Shown: positions 1 through 7,600 of the stretch, piece by piece
Layout: every line of letters begins with the position of its first letter
Position numbering within the stretch: the stretch's first letter is position 1
From: Paenibacillus rhizovicinus
GTDB lineage: Bacteria; Bacillota; Bacilli; Paenibacillales; Paenibacillaceae
DNA length: 64,000 nt
Reading direction: 5' to 3'
NCBI RefSeq assembly: GCF_010365285.1
Contig: NZ_CP048286.1
Location: forward strand, 3,255,001-3,319,000
The notes under the pieces: model-generated
Told to the model about the DNA's origin: nothing
The model's database searches: none
What the model saw: the letters and a program-made list of their open reading frames with translations, nothing else
Position numbers and translations under genes: made by a program

Positions 1-63
1 CGCATTGTTAACATTCAGCTGCAGCATCTCTTTTTCCAAATCCATACCTTTTTCCAAACCCAT
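1..63 (-). CDS. N-terminus of an unidentified protein (cut by window edge)
   Basis: Only the first 21 codons are inside the window, beginning MGLEKGMDLEKEMLQLN. The ATG at 61-63 is preceded by a good Shine-Dalgarno sequence (AAAGGAG, seven bases away), so this is a real start. The visible residues are charged and helical with no signal peptide. Too little is present to name a family. Confidence 0.5.
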   Translation of the reverse strand, partial: MGLEKGMDLEKEMLQLNVNNA

Positions 64-166
64 GCCTAAACTCCTTTATAAGTAAACTTTATACATAGAT
101 TGTACCCTAACCCGGGTCGCAATCAACAATTTTCGCAGAATTCCTTCGTCTTCTTCCTATGTAAAT

Positions 167-196
167 AAAACCACATCCTCGTATGGACGTGGTTTT
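167..196. terminator. Hairpin, probable bidirectional terminator
   Basis: A 12-bp stem (AAAACCACATCC against GGACGTGGTTTT, one mismatch) closes a 6-nt loop, and the flanking A and T runs could serve either strand. The stem sequence resembles the terminator at 6044-6071. Confidence 0.6.
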
Positions 197-279
197 CGCT
201 CCTGTTGAGACAGCCTTAATGGCGTGTAAGTAAGCGTATTCCTCTTAGATTAATTAACATAAAGACTTAACATGCAAAT

Positions 280-307
280 AACCCTCTTTCATGGGTGAAA
301 AAGGGTT
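280..307 (-). terminator. Terminator of the five-gene catabolic operon
   Basis: An 11-bp imperfect stem (AACCCTTTTTC / GAAAGAGGGTT on the minus strand) lies just past the stop of the GntR gene and is followed by TTATTTG. It is the first hairpin downstream of the operon. Confidence 0.55.
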
Positions 308-315
308 GTTTGCGC

Positions 316-1032
316 TCAGACATCATAATTGACAACGTAATGATGATGCTCGGTATGGTAATAGCCTTCGCTGTATTCGATCAATTCACCGCTTTCCTCG
401 TACGCATAACGCGAGCGTTTGAGTAACGGCGTTCCCGCCTCGATTCGCAAGGCGGCCAAGACGGAAGCAGGCGCTGCCGCAGAGACAGAGAATTCATCCC
501 TGTACTTGCCGAGCGACACGGCCTGTTCTTCAAGCAAATCATAGAGCGACTGCTCGCTTAGATCCGGCAATTCGGGGCATCCAACCCGGCTAGACAGGTA
601 GTGCGTGTAATGAATGTACGGCTGGTCATTTAAATAATACACTCTCTCGATGCGCAGACACCGTTCGCCGAATAAGTGGTACGCCGCCGATCCCGCTTCG
701 TTCACGGCGCTCTCCGCGAAAAGCAGCTGCTTGCGAATCCGATGGCCCTCCTCAACGAGCACTTCCGTAAAGCGTTTCAGCTTGGACAGCTTGGACACGG
801 AAGTATTGCGTATGACCTTGGTGCCTTTCCCGCTGCCCGTCTCCACGTAGCCATCCCACGCCAGCTCCTTGATCGCGCCTCGCACCGTGGCTTTGCTGAC
901 GTTGAACTCTTGCTCCAGCTGCTGTTCCGTCGGGATGTTCGTTCCGACAGGATAGACGCCGTGCAGAATCCGATCCTTCACGATGTTCGCGATTTGCGCA
1001 TACAGCGGCTTCTTGATGCGCGACAGCTTCAT
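316..1032 (-). CDS. GntR/HutC-family transcriptional regulator
   Basis: A 238-residue regulator with an N-terminal winged-helix GntR domain (about residues 9-75, including the motif PTEQQLEQEFNVSKATVR) and a C-terminal UTRA effector-binding domain (about 95-232). Members of this subfamily usually bind a sugar or sugar-acid ligand and repress the catabolic operon that encodes them. It is the last gene of the operon, and its ATG overlaps the kinase stop codon (TAATG). The two 16-bp palindromes at the operon promoter (5016-5031, 5065-5080) are its likely operators, which is an inference. The family is certain; the ligand is not. Confidence 0.92.
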   Translation of the reverse strand: MKLSRIKKPLYAQIANIVKDRILHGVYPVGTNIPTEQQLEQEFNVSKATVRGAIKELAWDGYVETGSGKGTKVIRNTSVSKLSKLKRFTEVLVEEGHRIRKQLLFAESAVNEAGSAAYHLFGERCLRIERVYYLNDQPYIHYTHYLSSRVGCPELPDLSEQSLYDLLEEQAVSLGKYRDEFSVSAAAPASVLAALRIEAGTPLLKRSRYAYEESGELIEYSEGYYHTEHHHYVVNYDV

Positions 1033-2060
1033 TAACGAATCACATCTCCGTTCGTATCCGTCATGGCTCGCAGGATTTCGCCCTCGCCCGACATCGGCGT
1101 GTCTCCCGACACTGTGTGGGCAAGCCCTGCTGCGGCTGCGGCGAATTCAACCGTCCGTTCCGGTTCGAAGGCAGCGAGCTCGCCGTGCAGGATACCGCTG
1201 GCGAACGCGTCTCCCGCTCCGATCCGGTCGTAGACCGCAAATGTGCGAGGTCCTGCGAACGAGAGGACGCCGCTCTTATACAAGAACCCGAGCAGCGAGT
1301 GCTTGTTATCGGCATGAACGGTGCGGTGCGTGCCCGCGATCACGGAAATGCCGTACCGGCTGGCCGCTGCCGGTAACAGCTCCGCGAGCTGCTCGAGGCG
1401 ATCCGTCTTGTCCGACTTCATGCCGAGGATGTGGATCATATCCCGCTCGTTCATCATGACGATGTCCGCGAGTTCAAGCATCTGCTCATAATGGCGTTTG
1501 GCTTTCGCGTATCCATTCTCGCCCCAGTGGCCCGGCCGATAGTTGCAGTCGAAAACTACCTTGCCGCCTTGTGCTTTCACCGCATTTGCAAGCCGAAGCA
1601 TGTGTCCCCTGACGACATCATTCATCGCCAGCGTAATTCCGCAAAAATGAATCAAATCGATGCCTACGGCGATCGCTTCATACTCGTAAGCGCCAGACGG
1701 CGCAGCGTTAAAGCTGCTCTCTTGCCGATTGGAATACGTGACCCGGCTCGGCCTCGCGCCGAATCCGTTCTCGAGGAAGTACATGCCTAGATACTGACCG
1801 CCACGGACCGCGAAATCCAGCGACAACCCCAGTTTCCGCACATTCGCCGCCGCAGCGTCTCCAAGCGGGTTATCCGGCAGCCTTGTGACCAGAAAGCTGT
1901 CATGTCCAAGACGGGCAAGCGCCGCGCCTACGTTCACGCCGGTCCCGGAGAACGAATAGCGAAGGCTGTCTGCTTGCGACAACAATTCATACCCTGGCGT
2001 TTGCAAACGCATCATGACTTCCCCGAACGCGGCGACGCGCATGCGTTTAGCGTTAGCCAT
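1032..2060 (-). CDS. PfkB-family sugar kinase, probable 2-dehydro-3-deoxygluconokinase
   Basis: A ribokinase/PfkB kinase. It has the N-terminal substrate region (AAFGEVMMRL, then GTGVNVGAALARLG) and the C-terminal signature DRIGAGDAFASG near residue 280, with the catalytic Asp in GAGD. Next to a KDPG-type aldolase the likely reaction is phosphorylation of 2-keto-3-deoxygluconate (KDG) to KDPG. The open frame can be extended to a TTG at 2069. I prefer the ATG at 2060, which overlaps the aldolase stop by 8 bp and fits translational coupling. Substrate assignment is from context; another sugar acid is possible. Confidence 0.85.
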   Translation of the reverse strand: MANAKRMRVAAFGEVMMRLQTPGYELLSQADSLRYSFSGTGVNVGAALARLGHDSFLVTRLPDNPLGDAAAANVRKLGLSLDFAVRGGQYLGMYFLENGFGARPSRVTYSNRQESSFNAAPSGAYEYEAIAVGIDLIHFCGITLAMNDVVRGHMLRLANAVKAQGGKVVFDCNYRPGHWGENGYAKAKRHYEQMLELADIVMMNERDMIHILGMKSDKTDRLEQLAELLPAAASRYGISVIAGTHRTVHADNKHSLLGFLYKSGVLSFAGPRTFAVYDRIGAGDAFASGILHGELAAFEPERTVEFAAAAAGLAHTVSGDTPMSGEGEILRAMTDTNGDVIR

Positions 2061-2814
2061 GCCGGTCAACCAGCTTCTTCATGATCTCCAGCAGCACGCG
2101 CACATCCTCCACATTCGTCCTGCCGGTCGCCTTGTCGACGATGGATGAATAGACATGAGGGATGACTTGCGGCACGCCGGCTTCAAGCGAAATGCGCAGA
2201 ATCGCCTCAAAGTTGTCCAAGTCGATTCCGCCCGTCGGCTCGAGGGCGAATCCTTCTTCCCCGCATGCCTTCGCCACGGCACGCAGCTCATCCTCGCGAG
2301 CCAATCCGTTCATCGGGAAATATTTGAGCGCATTGCCGCCCATGTCCCGCACGAGTGCGATCGCCGTCTTCACAGGCACAATAGCCTGCTCCGGATGCGC
2401 CGCACTGACTGGCCCCGTCGATATATTCACGTAGCCTGCCTGTCCCGCAGGAGAAACAAGACTGTTAATCCAACTGTCCTTCTCGCCCAAATTCGCCCGG
2501 GTAGCGCCGACAGCAGGGAAGACCTGATTGATATGCGTGCCGGGGTAATGCTTCGCAATCTGCGCGACGACGGCCGCCTGCCGGTTATCTCCGGCGCCGA
2601 GTCCGATCGAGACCGCGTCATCGATCGCTTCGCCGATTCGTTTCATTGCGGAGACGGCGGCTTCGGCGGTCGGATAGTCCTTCGATAGAACGCCGACGAG
2701 CACGAAGCCTTCAGCGGCATCGAATACCTCTTTTGCATTTTCCAAACCGTTTGCCAGTACGTTCAAAGCCGCGCGGCCTTTATATAATCGTTTCGTCATG
2801 TTAGACATGTTCAT
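2053..2814 (-). CDS. dgaF: KDPG-type aldolase, DgaF-like
   Basis: A 253-residue (beta/alpha)8 class I aldolase related to the 2-dehydro-3-deoxy-6-phosphogluconate aldolase DgaF of the Salmonella glucosaminate pathway. The stretch GGNALKYFPMNG contains the probable Schiff-base Lys164, and ALEPTGGIDLDNF is the phosphate-binding loop. It would split KDPG into pyruvate and glyceraldehyde-3-phosphate. Its ATG overlaps the preceding stop (ATGA). An in-frame ATG six bases later (2808) has better spacing to GGGAGG and may be the true start. The gene lies between the lyase and the kinase, so product and substrate pass along the operon. Confidence 0.85.
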   Translation of the reverse strand: MNMSNMTKRLYKGRAALNVLANGLENAKEVFDAAEGFVLVGVLSKDYPTAEAAVSAMKRIGEAIDDAVSIGLGAGDNRQAAVVAQIAKHYPGTHINQVFPAVGATRANLGEKDSWINSLVSPAGQAGYVNISTGPVSAAHPEQAIVPVKTAIALVRDMGGNALKYFPMNGLAREDELRAVAKACGEEGFALEPTGGIDLDNFEAILRISLEAGVPQVIPHVYSSIVDKATGRTNVEDVRVLLEIMKKLVDRHG

Positions 2815-3914
2815 TGGCCTCCCGTAAGCGAACGTATGCCGTCCGCAATAACATCGATGTCATCGCCGAGAAGCGGACGCGGATCGATATCGAAATAGCC
2901 CTGCTTCACGCCATAATCGCGCGTATAAATGGCAATGTCGCCGTTTTGCAGCCCCTCGACGACCGCTTTGGCCGTCGTCCCCGCAAGTTGCGGATCGATC
3001 TGGATGCGCGCTCGGAATATCGCGCGCCCCGCTTCGTCTTGAACGATCGTCACCTTGACGCCCGGCTGCTCGTTCAGCGGCATCAGCGCCTGCAGGGATG
3101 CTTTTTCCTGCTCGCTGTTATCCTTCTTCGCCGTATATTCGTCGAGCGCCTGAAGCAGCCCGAACGAAGTTTCCTTGCCGACCTTCATGGATCGGCCGAT
3201 CCCATGCAGCTGCATTTTGACCATCTCGATAAAACTCCGTTTGCCCGCGACAATACCGGAGGTCGGTCCTTCGATCGCCTTGGATCCGCTATATATCGCA
3301 AGGTCCGAGAGCTTCACGTATTTATAGACGTCCTCTTCCGCCGCCGCGTCGACGATGAGCGGAATTCCTCTGCGCTGCGCGACCGCCCAAGCCTCCTCCA
3401 CGCCGATCATGTTCTTCTGCACGGCATGGTGGGACTTGACGTACAGAATCGCAGCCGTCCGCTCGCCGATGGCATCCTCGATATGCTCGGCCTTGCCTTC
3501 GTTCGCGTAGCCGACTTCGACGAGCCTGCCTCCTCCGAGGTATACCATCGTTTCAATCGGCGCGCCATATTGGACATTATGTCCTTTGAAGATAATAATC
3601 TCGTTCCGCGCGATCGGCTCCTGATGAAGCCGCTCGCTCAGACGCCGGTTCCCTTGCGTAACGATGCCGGCCACCGACAGCGCAATGCCGCTTGATGCCG
3701 AATTCACGATTACCGCGGCTTCGGAGCCCAGCAAGCCCGCGATGTAATCGCCTGCCTTGTCTACGAGATCGGCGATTTCAACATAACTTTGCCCGCCCTG
3801 TCTCATCGCCTCCATGACCGAATCCGCAGGCGCGGACACGCCGAGAATGCTCATGCGCCCGCTAGCGTTGATCACGCGTTTCAATCCGTACTTAGCATGC
3901 AATGAACCGCCCAT
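2811..3914 (-). CDS. dgaE: DgaE-like PLP-dependent ammonia lyase (SelA-like fold)
   Basis: A fold-type I PLP enzyme of the SelA-like family that includes D-glucosaminate-6-phosphate ammonia-lyase DgaE. The motif YSGSKAIEGPTSG carries the PLP lysine (about residue 212), and IVDAAAEEDVYKYV supplies the cofactor-binding Asp. The expected product is a 2-keto-3-deoxy sugar acid plus ammonia. The frame extends to a TTG at 3935, but the ATG at 3914 follows GAGGGG at good spacing and is preferred. The start lies inside the preceding gene (23-bp overlap). Whether the substrate is phosphorylated is unclear: no PTS genes are present, and a KDG-type kinase follows. Confidence 0.85.
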   Translation of the reverse strand: MGGSLHAKYGLKRVINASGRMSILGVSAPADSVMEAMRQGGQSYVEIADLVDKAGDYIAGLLGSEAAVIVNSASSGIALSVAGIVTQGNRRLSERLHQEPIARNEIIIFKGHNVQYGAPIETMVYLGGGRLVEVGYANEGKAEHIEDAIGERTAAILYVKSHHAVQKNMIGVEEAWAVAQRRGIPLIVDAAAEEDVYKYVKLSDLAIYSGSKAIEGPTSGIVAGKRSFIEMVKMQLHGIGRSMKVGKETSFGLLQALDEYTAKKDNSEQEKASLQALMPLNEQPGVKVTIVQDEAGRAIFRARIQIDPQLAGTTAKAVVEGLQNGDIAIYTRDYGVKQGYFDIDPRPLLGDDIDVIADGIRSLTGGQ

Positions 3915-4998
3915 TCGTATAAACCCCTCTCGCAATAATTTGATGCTCGCCTATGCGCGTCGCTCCCTCGGAATCGACGAATGTGATTTGCTCGCCCGTG
4001 ACAGAGAATAACGTCAAATTCGCTCGATCTCCTGCTTGAATACGGCCCAGCTCCGGTTTGCCCAGCCATTGCGCCGCATTAGCCGTCACGGCGCCGATTA
4101 CTTCGCTGAGCGAATAGTTTAAGGCCAGAAACTTCGACAGGACATGCGCCAAGCTGTAAACGGGACCGTTCTGCCGGTTTCCGCGATAGATGTCCGAACT
4201 GATCGTATCGAACCTGACCCCGCTATGCTTGGCCGCTTCCGCCGTCCCGAAGGAGAAACTGGCCGTCCCGTGTCCGACATCCATGCGAACGCCCCTCGCA
4301 ACGGCTTCGATTAATGCGGGAATCGGCCTGCCGTCCGCTTGGAACAAGCGGTTGCTCTTCCCATTCAAATAATGCGTTACGACATCGCCTCGCGTGAGCA
4401 AGGGAAGAATCTCTTCGACTTTCGGCGGCGCTGAACCGATGTGGACCATTAACGGCAGACCGGTCGCTTCGGCCAGCTCCTTTGCAATCTCCAAGGGCCG
4501 AATGCCGTTCTCGCGAACGACGCTGCCGCTCATTCTGGCCTTCCAACCGACGATGAAATCCGGGTACAGCCGAACGGCTTGCATCGCCTGCTCCTTGTCC
4601 AGCCAAGCGAGGTCTGACAGCTCGTCAATCCGCTGCAGTCCAACCCTGGATACGTTAAGCAGCGCAAACACGGTCGTTAACGCGGCCGCGCGGCTTGCCG
4701 CCAAATCGCCGATTCGGTCCGCGCCGCAGCTGCCCGCATCCACGATCACCGTAACGCCTTGCTTCACGCCGATCTCGTCAATCTCATCCCCGTAGGGATG
4801 CAATTCCGGAAACGCATGGACATGAAGGTCAATCCAGCCGCTCGAGACGAACAAGCCGGAGCAATCCAGCTCCCGGCCGCCTGCGATACCGCCGCTCCCT
4901 GCTTCCGCCACTTCGGCTATCACGCCATCCACGATCGCAATATCCACCTTCCGTCCGTCCGTCAGCTTGGCCCCGCGCAATACCATGTTGTCGCTCAT
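3892..4998 (-). CDS. Amidohydrolase/deacetylase-family metallohydrolase
   Basis: A 368-residue amidohydrolase-superfamily enzyme related to dihydroorotases and the deacetylase-like proteins found beside DgaE/DgaF genes. Metal-ligand motifs are visible: DLHVHAF (His59, His61), MVHIGSAPP, VVTHYLNGK and MDVGHGTASF. A C-terminal beta-sandwich portion follows (PELGRIQAGDRANLTLF). As first gene of the operon it probably acts upstream of the lyase, for instance removing an N-acyl group or opening a ring. That role is an inference; the true substrate is not known from sequence. The start is preceded by AGGGTG and lies just downstream of the operator region. Confidence 0.85.
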   Translation of the reverse strand: MSDNMVLRGAKLTDGRKVDIAIVDGVIAEVAEAGSGGIAGGRELDCSGLFVSSGWIDLHVHAFPELHPYGDEIDEIGVKQGVTVIVDAGSCGADRIGDLAASRAAALTTVFALLNVSRVGLQRIDELSDLAWLDKEQAMQAVRLYPDFIVGWKARMSGSVVRENGIRPLEIAKELAEATGLPLMVHIGSAPPKVEEILPLLTRGDVVTHYLNGKSNRLFQADGRPIPALIEAVARGVRMDVGHGTASFSFGTAEAAKHSGVRFDTISSDIYRGNRQNGPVYSLAHVLSKFLALNYSLSEVIGAVTANAAQWLGKPELGRIQAGDRANLTLFSVTGEQITFVDSEGATRIGEHQIIARGVYTNGRFIAC

Positions 4999-5015
4999 CG
5001 TAAGTTCACCCTAAG

Positions 5016-5080
5016 ATTATAACGTTATAATGTTACTCTATATGGGTTTTAGGATGGCGTCAATAAACATTATAATGTTT
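5016..5080 (-). promoter_or_regulatory. Catabolic operon promoter flanked by two 16-bp palindromic operators
   Basis: Two perfect palindromes, ATTATAACGTTATAAT (5016-5031) and AAACATTATAATGTTT (5065-5080), share the core AACRTTATAATGTT and have centres 49 bp apart. Between them on the minus strand are a -35 box TTGACG (5058-5063) and a -10-like TATAGA (5037-5042) with 15-bp spacing. One operator sits just upstream of the -35 and the other downstream of the -10, a layout suited to repression by a dimeric regulator, most simply the GntR protein of the operon. Confidence 0.65.
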
Positions 5081-5129
5081 GCATTCAGAGGCGGAGGCGT
5101 CGAGCATGCAAGGAATGAAATGATAAAAA

Positions 5130-6037
5130 GAAGTGTAATGAATAAAAGGAAATCGAGCAGCTCTGGACACTCCTCACGCTCGCAGCTCACGTTCGTACCC
5201 GTTTCCATTGCTTCCATAGACACATCCGAAGTCTTCGCCGTATCCACTGATCGAATCTTTCTACGCGACTCTTTGCCGTGGCTAGTCGGTAATAGCCAAG
5301 CCATCCCATCATGTATCGGTTAATTTGCCCGATGCGGTCTTCCATGGCTATGGAGCGCGTTCGGTTCGTCAGCTCACGTACTCGCTCTTTGAATCGCGAG
5401 ATGCTTTGCGGGGCGTTTGACGGGCGAAGGCCTGTACGTTCCCGTTAGGAGTTCGGCTTTCACCGTTTCCCAGTGTGTTTTCAGGTAAGCTTGTAGCTGC
5501 GCTACCGTTACGCAGTCCACACCGGGCGCTCCTCCGTTTTGTACGACTCGTTTGTAAGCGAGCCGAAGGTTCTCTCCTTCGAGCATCCGCCCCAGCAGGT
5601 CGTTCTGCTCTTTGCGCGAACGCATCGGTTTCCACTCTCCTTTCGGTTCAGCCCTTCCGTGGGCTGTTGCAACAGCCTATGTACTATGGCTTCTGCTAAC
5701 TTCTGCGGGTTCAGCGCAACCTCTCGGCTGCGGTTACGAAGTGACTTCGCATTTTTTTCTCCCGCAGATCTCCCCAGATAAGAACGTCATCTTTCTGCCC
5801 GCAGCCACTGGAGTTTACAGGGATAGCCTTTGGCGACTTTGGATTTCGTCATGTGTGGGTGACTCATCCGGCTAACCCTGCCTCGAATCCAGTTCGTGTA
5901 CTTTGGCTCGTGCATTTGCCTAAACTTCCTTCAGATTCCGCCTCGCGGCGGACACCCTTGCTCTTGGCTAACGGTAGGCGTTCGCCAGCCCCCGTTCGGG
6001 ACTTTCACCCTAGAGACGACGCCCATGCTGGGCGTAC
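5130..6037 (-). mobile_element. Degenerate group II intron, probably bacterial class C
   Basis: On the minus strand, intron-like RNA begins at about 6037 with GTACGCCCAGCATGGGC and contains AGGGTGAAAGTCCC, a motif common in bacterial group II intron domain I. It leads into the reverse-transcriptase reading frame at 5625. The 5' end lies 4-5 nt past the T-run of the terminator at 6044-6071, the target preference known for class C introns. Most of the protein is deleted and I find no domain V hairpin in 5036-5130, so the element cannot splice or move by itself. The 3' boundary is approximate. Confidence 0.72.
5160..5625 (-). pseudogene. Intron-encoded reverse transcriptase/maturase relic (internal deletion)
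   Basis: Residues from the ATG at 5625 match the N-terminal RT-0 region of group II intron proteins (NLRLAYKRVVQNGGAPGVD, then LLTGTYRPSPVKR). Directly after VKRP, another frame gives the C-terminal maturase domain (SISRFKERVRELTNRTRSI, GQINRYMMGWLGYY, DQWIRRRLRMCLWKQWKR). The whole catalytic RT core, including the YADD region, is missing, and the join is frameshifted. Beyond WKQWKRVRT the frame breaks again. This is a deletion relic of one protein, not two genes. Confidence 0.82.
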
Positions 6038-6043
6038 TACGAA

Positions 6044-6071
6044 AAACCACATCCTTGAAAGGATGTGGTTT
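6044..6071 (-). terminator. Terminator of the HtrA-like gene and intron insertion target
   Basis: A perfect 11-bp stem AAACCACATCC / GGATGTGGTTT with a 6-nt loop is followed by TTTTTCG on the minus strand, 36 bp past the protease stop codon. The group II intron relic begins right after the T-run. Confidence 0.85.
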
Positions 6072-6106
6072 AACTGGCGGAGGAGTTACGGAGACTTCGG
6101 TACTAG

Positions 6107-7186
6107 TTATAATGAACTTTCTGTCGTTCCCTTCATCATTTCCTTCACCGCATCCTGAATCGTGCTGGATGGAATGGCGAATCCGATGCCTTGGGCTTCG
6201 GCGTTGACTGCGGTGTTCACTCCGATCACTTCGCCTTTCGTGTTCAGCAGCGGTCCGCCCGAATTGCCGGGGTTAATCGAAGCGTCGGTTTGGAGAAGAT
6301 GTTCGTATTTATGCTCCGATCCATCGTCCTCCGCGACCGTAATGGGACGCTCCTTCGCGCTCAGAACGCCTGTCGTCATCGTATGATCCAAGCCGTACGG
6401 ATTGCCGATCGCGATGACCCAGTCGCCGATATTCGCCTGATTCGAGTCACCGAAGCCTAGCGTCGGAAAAGCTTTGCCGTCCTGCGTCTCCACCTTGATC
6501 ACCGCCAGATCCAAATCTTCGTTCTCGTTGACGACCTTGGCCTCCAGCGGCTCGTCGTAACCGGGCACCGTTACCTTCAGCTCCGAGGCATCTGCAACGA
6601 CATGCTGGTTGGTCAGGATATAGCCGTCCTTATTGAAAAAGAATCCGGATCCCGTGCCCATCAGCACCGGCTCTTCGTTGGTCGGCAACGACTGCTGCCG
6701 ACTGCCCGACTGACCTCGGCTGCTGCCGAAGAGGTTGGATCTCGACTGATTGTTCTCGACGCCGTAATTGCCGATCTCCACGACCGCCGGGTTCGCTTGA
6801 TTAAATACCGCAGCGAAATCCTCCGTAGAGGACTGGAGAGAAGCGGTCTTCACTCCGGCATCGGCCGAAGCAGGGTTAGCGGTCGATGCGGACGTTTGGA
6901 CCACGTTGGCTGTCCCTCCGCTGAATAGATTCATGCGATCGGACATGTAAGCTAACCCGCCGATCGTCAAAGCGCCGGCAAGAAAAGCGGCCAAAAGCGT
7001 TTGGGACGACGTTCTTTTGCGCCGTTGCGCTCCGCTCCCCGAAGCCCCTTTCCGGTCATTTTCCGCGATTGCATCTTTATACGCTGCTTGCAGGTCAGCC
7101 GCCTTCTTCGGGGAATCGTAGCGATATATAGTTAGACCTTCACTGGCGTTGTCACGTTCATGTTTGATATCCTTGTTCTCGTTCAT
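6107..7186 (-). CDS. HtrA/DegP-like trypsin-type serine protease without PDZ domain
   Basis: A membrane-anchored S1C protease of 359 residues. It has a cytoplasmic N-terminus, one transmembrane helix (about 63-83), a Ser/Gln-rich linker, then the protease fold with the triad His195 (ILTNQHVV), Asp226 (DLDLAVIK) and Ser309 (NPGNSGGPL). Family members degrade misfolded proteins outside the membrane. The chain ends about 25 residues after GIGFAIPSS, where HtrA proteins normally continue into a PDZ domain. The terminator 36 bp later suggests this is its natural end. I chose the ATG at 7186 because GAGAGG is well spaced from it; the ATG at 7195 overlaps that site. Confidence 0.88.
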   Translation of the reverse strand: MNENKDIKHERDNASEGLTIYRYDSPKKAADLQAAYKDAIAENDRKGASGSGAQRRKRTSSQTLLAAFLAGALTIGGLAYMSDRMNLFSGGTANVVQTSASTANPASADAGVKTASLQSSTEDFAAVFNQANPAVVEIGNYGVENNQSRSNLFGSSRGQSGSRQQSLPTNEEPVLMGTGSGFFFNKDGYILTNQHVVADASELKVTVPGYDEPLEAKVVNENEDLDLAVIKVETQDGKAFPTLGFGDSNQANIGDWVIAIGNPYGLDHTMTTGVLSAKERPITVAEDDGSEHKYEHLLQTDASINPGNSGGPLLNTKGEVIGVNTAVNAEAQGIGFAIPSSTIQDAVKEMMKGTTESSL

Positions 7187-7320
7187 TCGAATCATCCTCT
7201 CTTGCTCTTGATGACTCTATTATGTGGGACGATTCTAAAAGGAAGCTTAAATCTAGCTAAAAGGTTGCTGAGTATCCTTTGAATATGTCAGGAAAATGGA
7301 TCCGAATGGAGTGCCTTTAG

Positions 7321-7560
7321 TTACTCGTATATTTTGGCTGCATATAAAATATCGGCAAAAACCTTCCACGTTTGTTCTGGAATGGTCTGGTCGGTGTCTG
7401 AATAGTAACCATCCATATCTTGTATCCACCCTTGCATGGCTTCGAGGTACTTATCTAAAGTCGGATTTTCCCAGTCATTCGAATTTTTAACCAAGTCGCT
7501 CCTAAGAACAGTAAGAAACCGCAGAAAATCATTTTTTGATCTTATTTCATGTAATTGCAT
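7321..7560 (-). CDS. Small DUF7660-like protein
   Basis: A 79-residue acidic protein without signal peptide or membrane segment. The pattern NDWENPTLDKYLEAMQGWIQDMDGYY...FADILYAAKIYE resembles the DUF7660 family, found singly in many bacteria and without known function. It stands alone between the protease and the signalling gene, on the same strand as both. Confidence 0.7.
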   Translation of the reverse strand: MQLHEIRSKNDFLRFLTVLRSDLVKNSNDWENPTLDKYLEAMQGWIQDMDGYYSDTDQTIPEQTWKVFADILYAAKIYE

Positions 7561-7600
7561 GATAAACCCCCTTGCCCGGATTTTTCCTTAAAATGAAACA

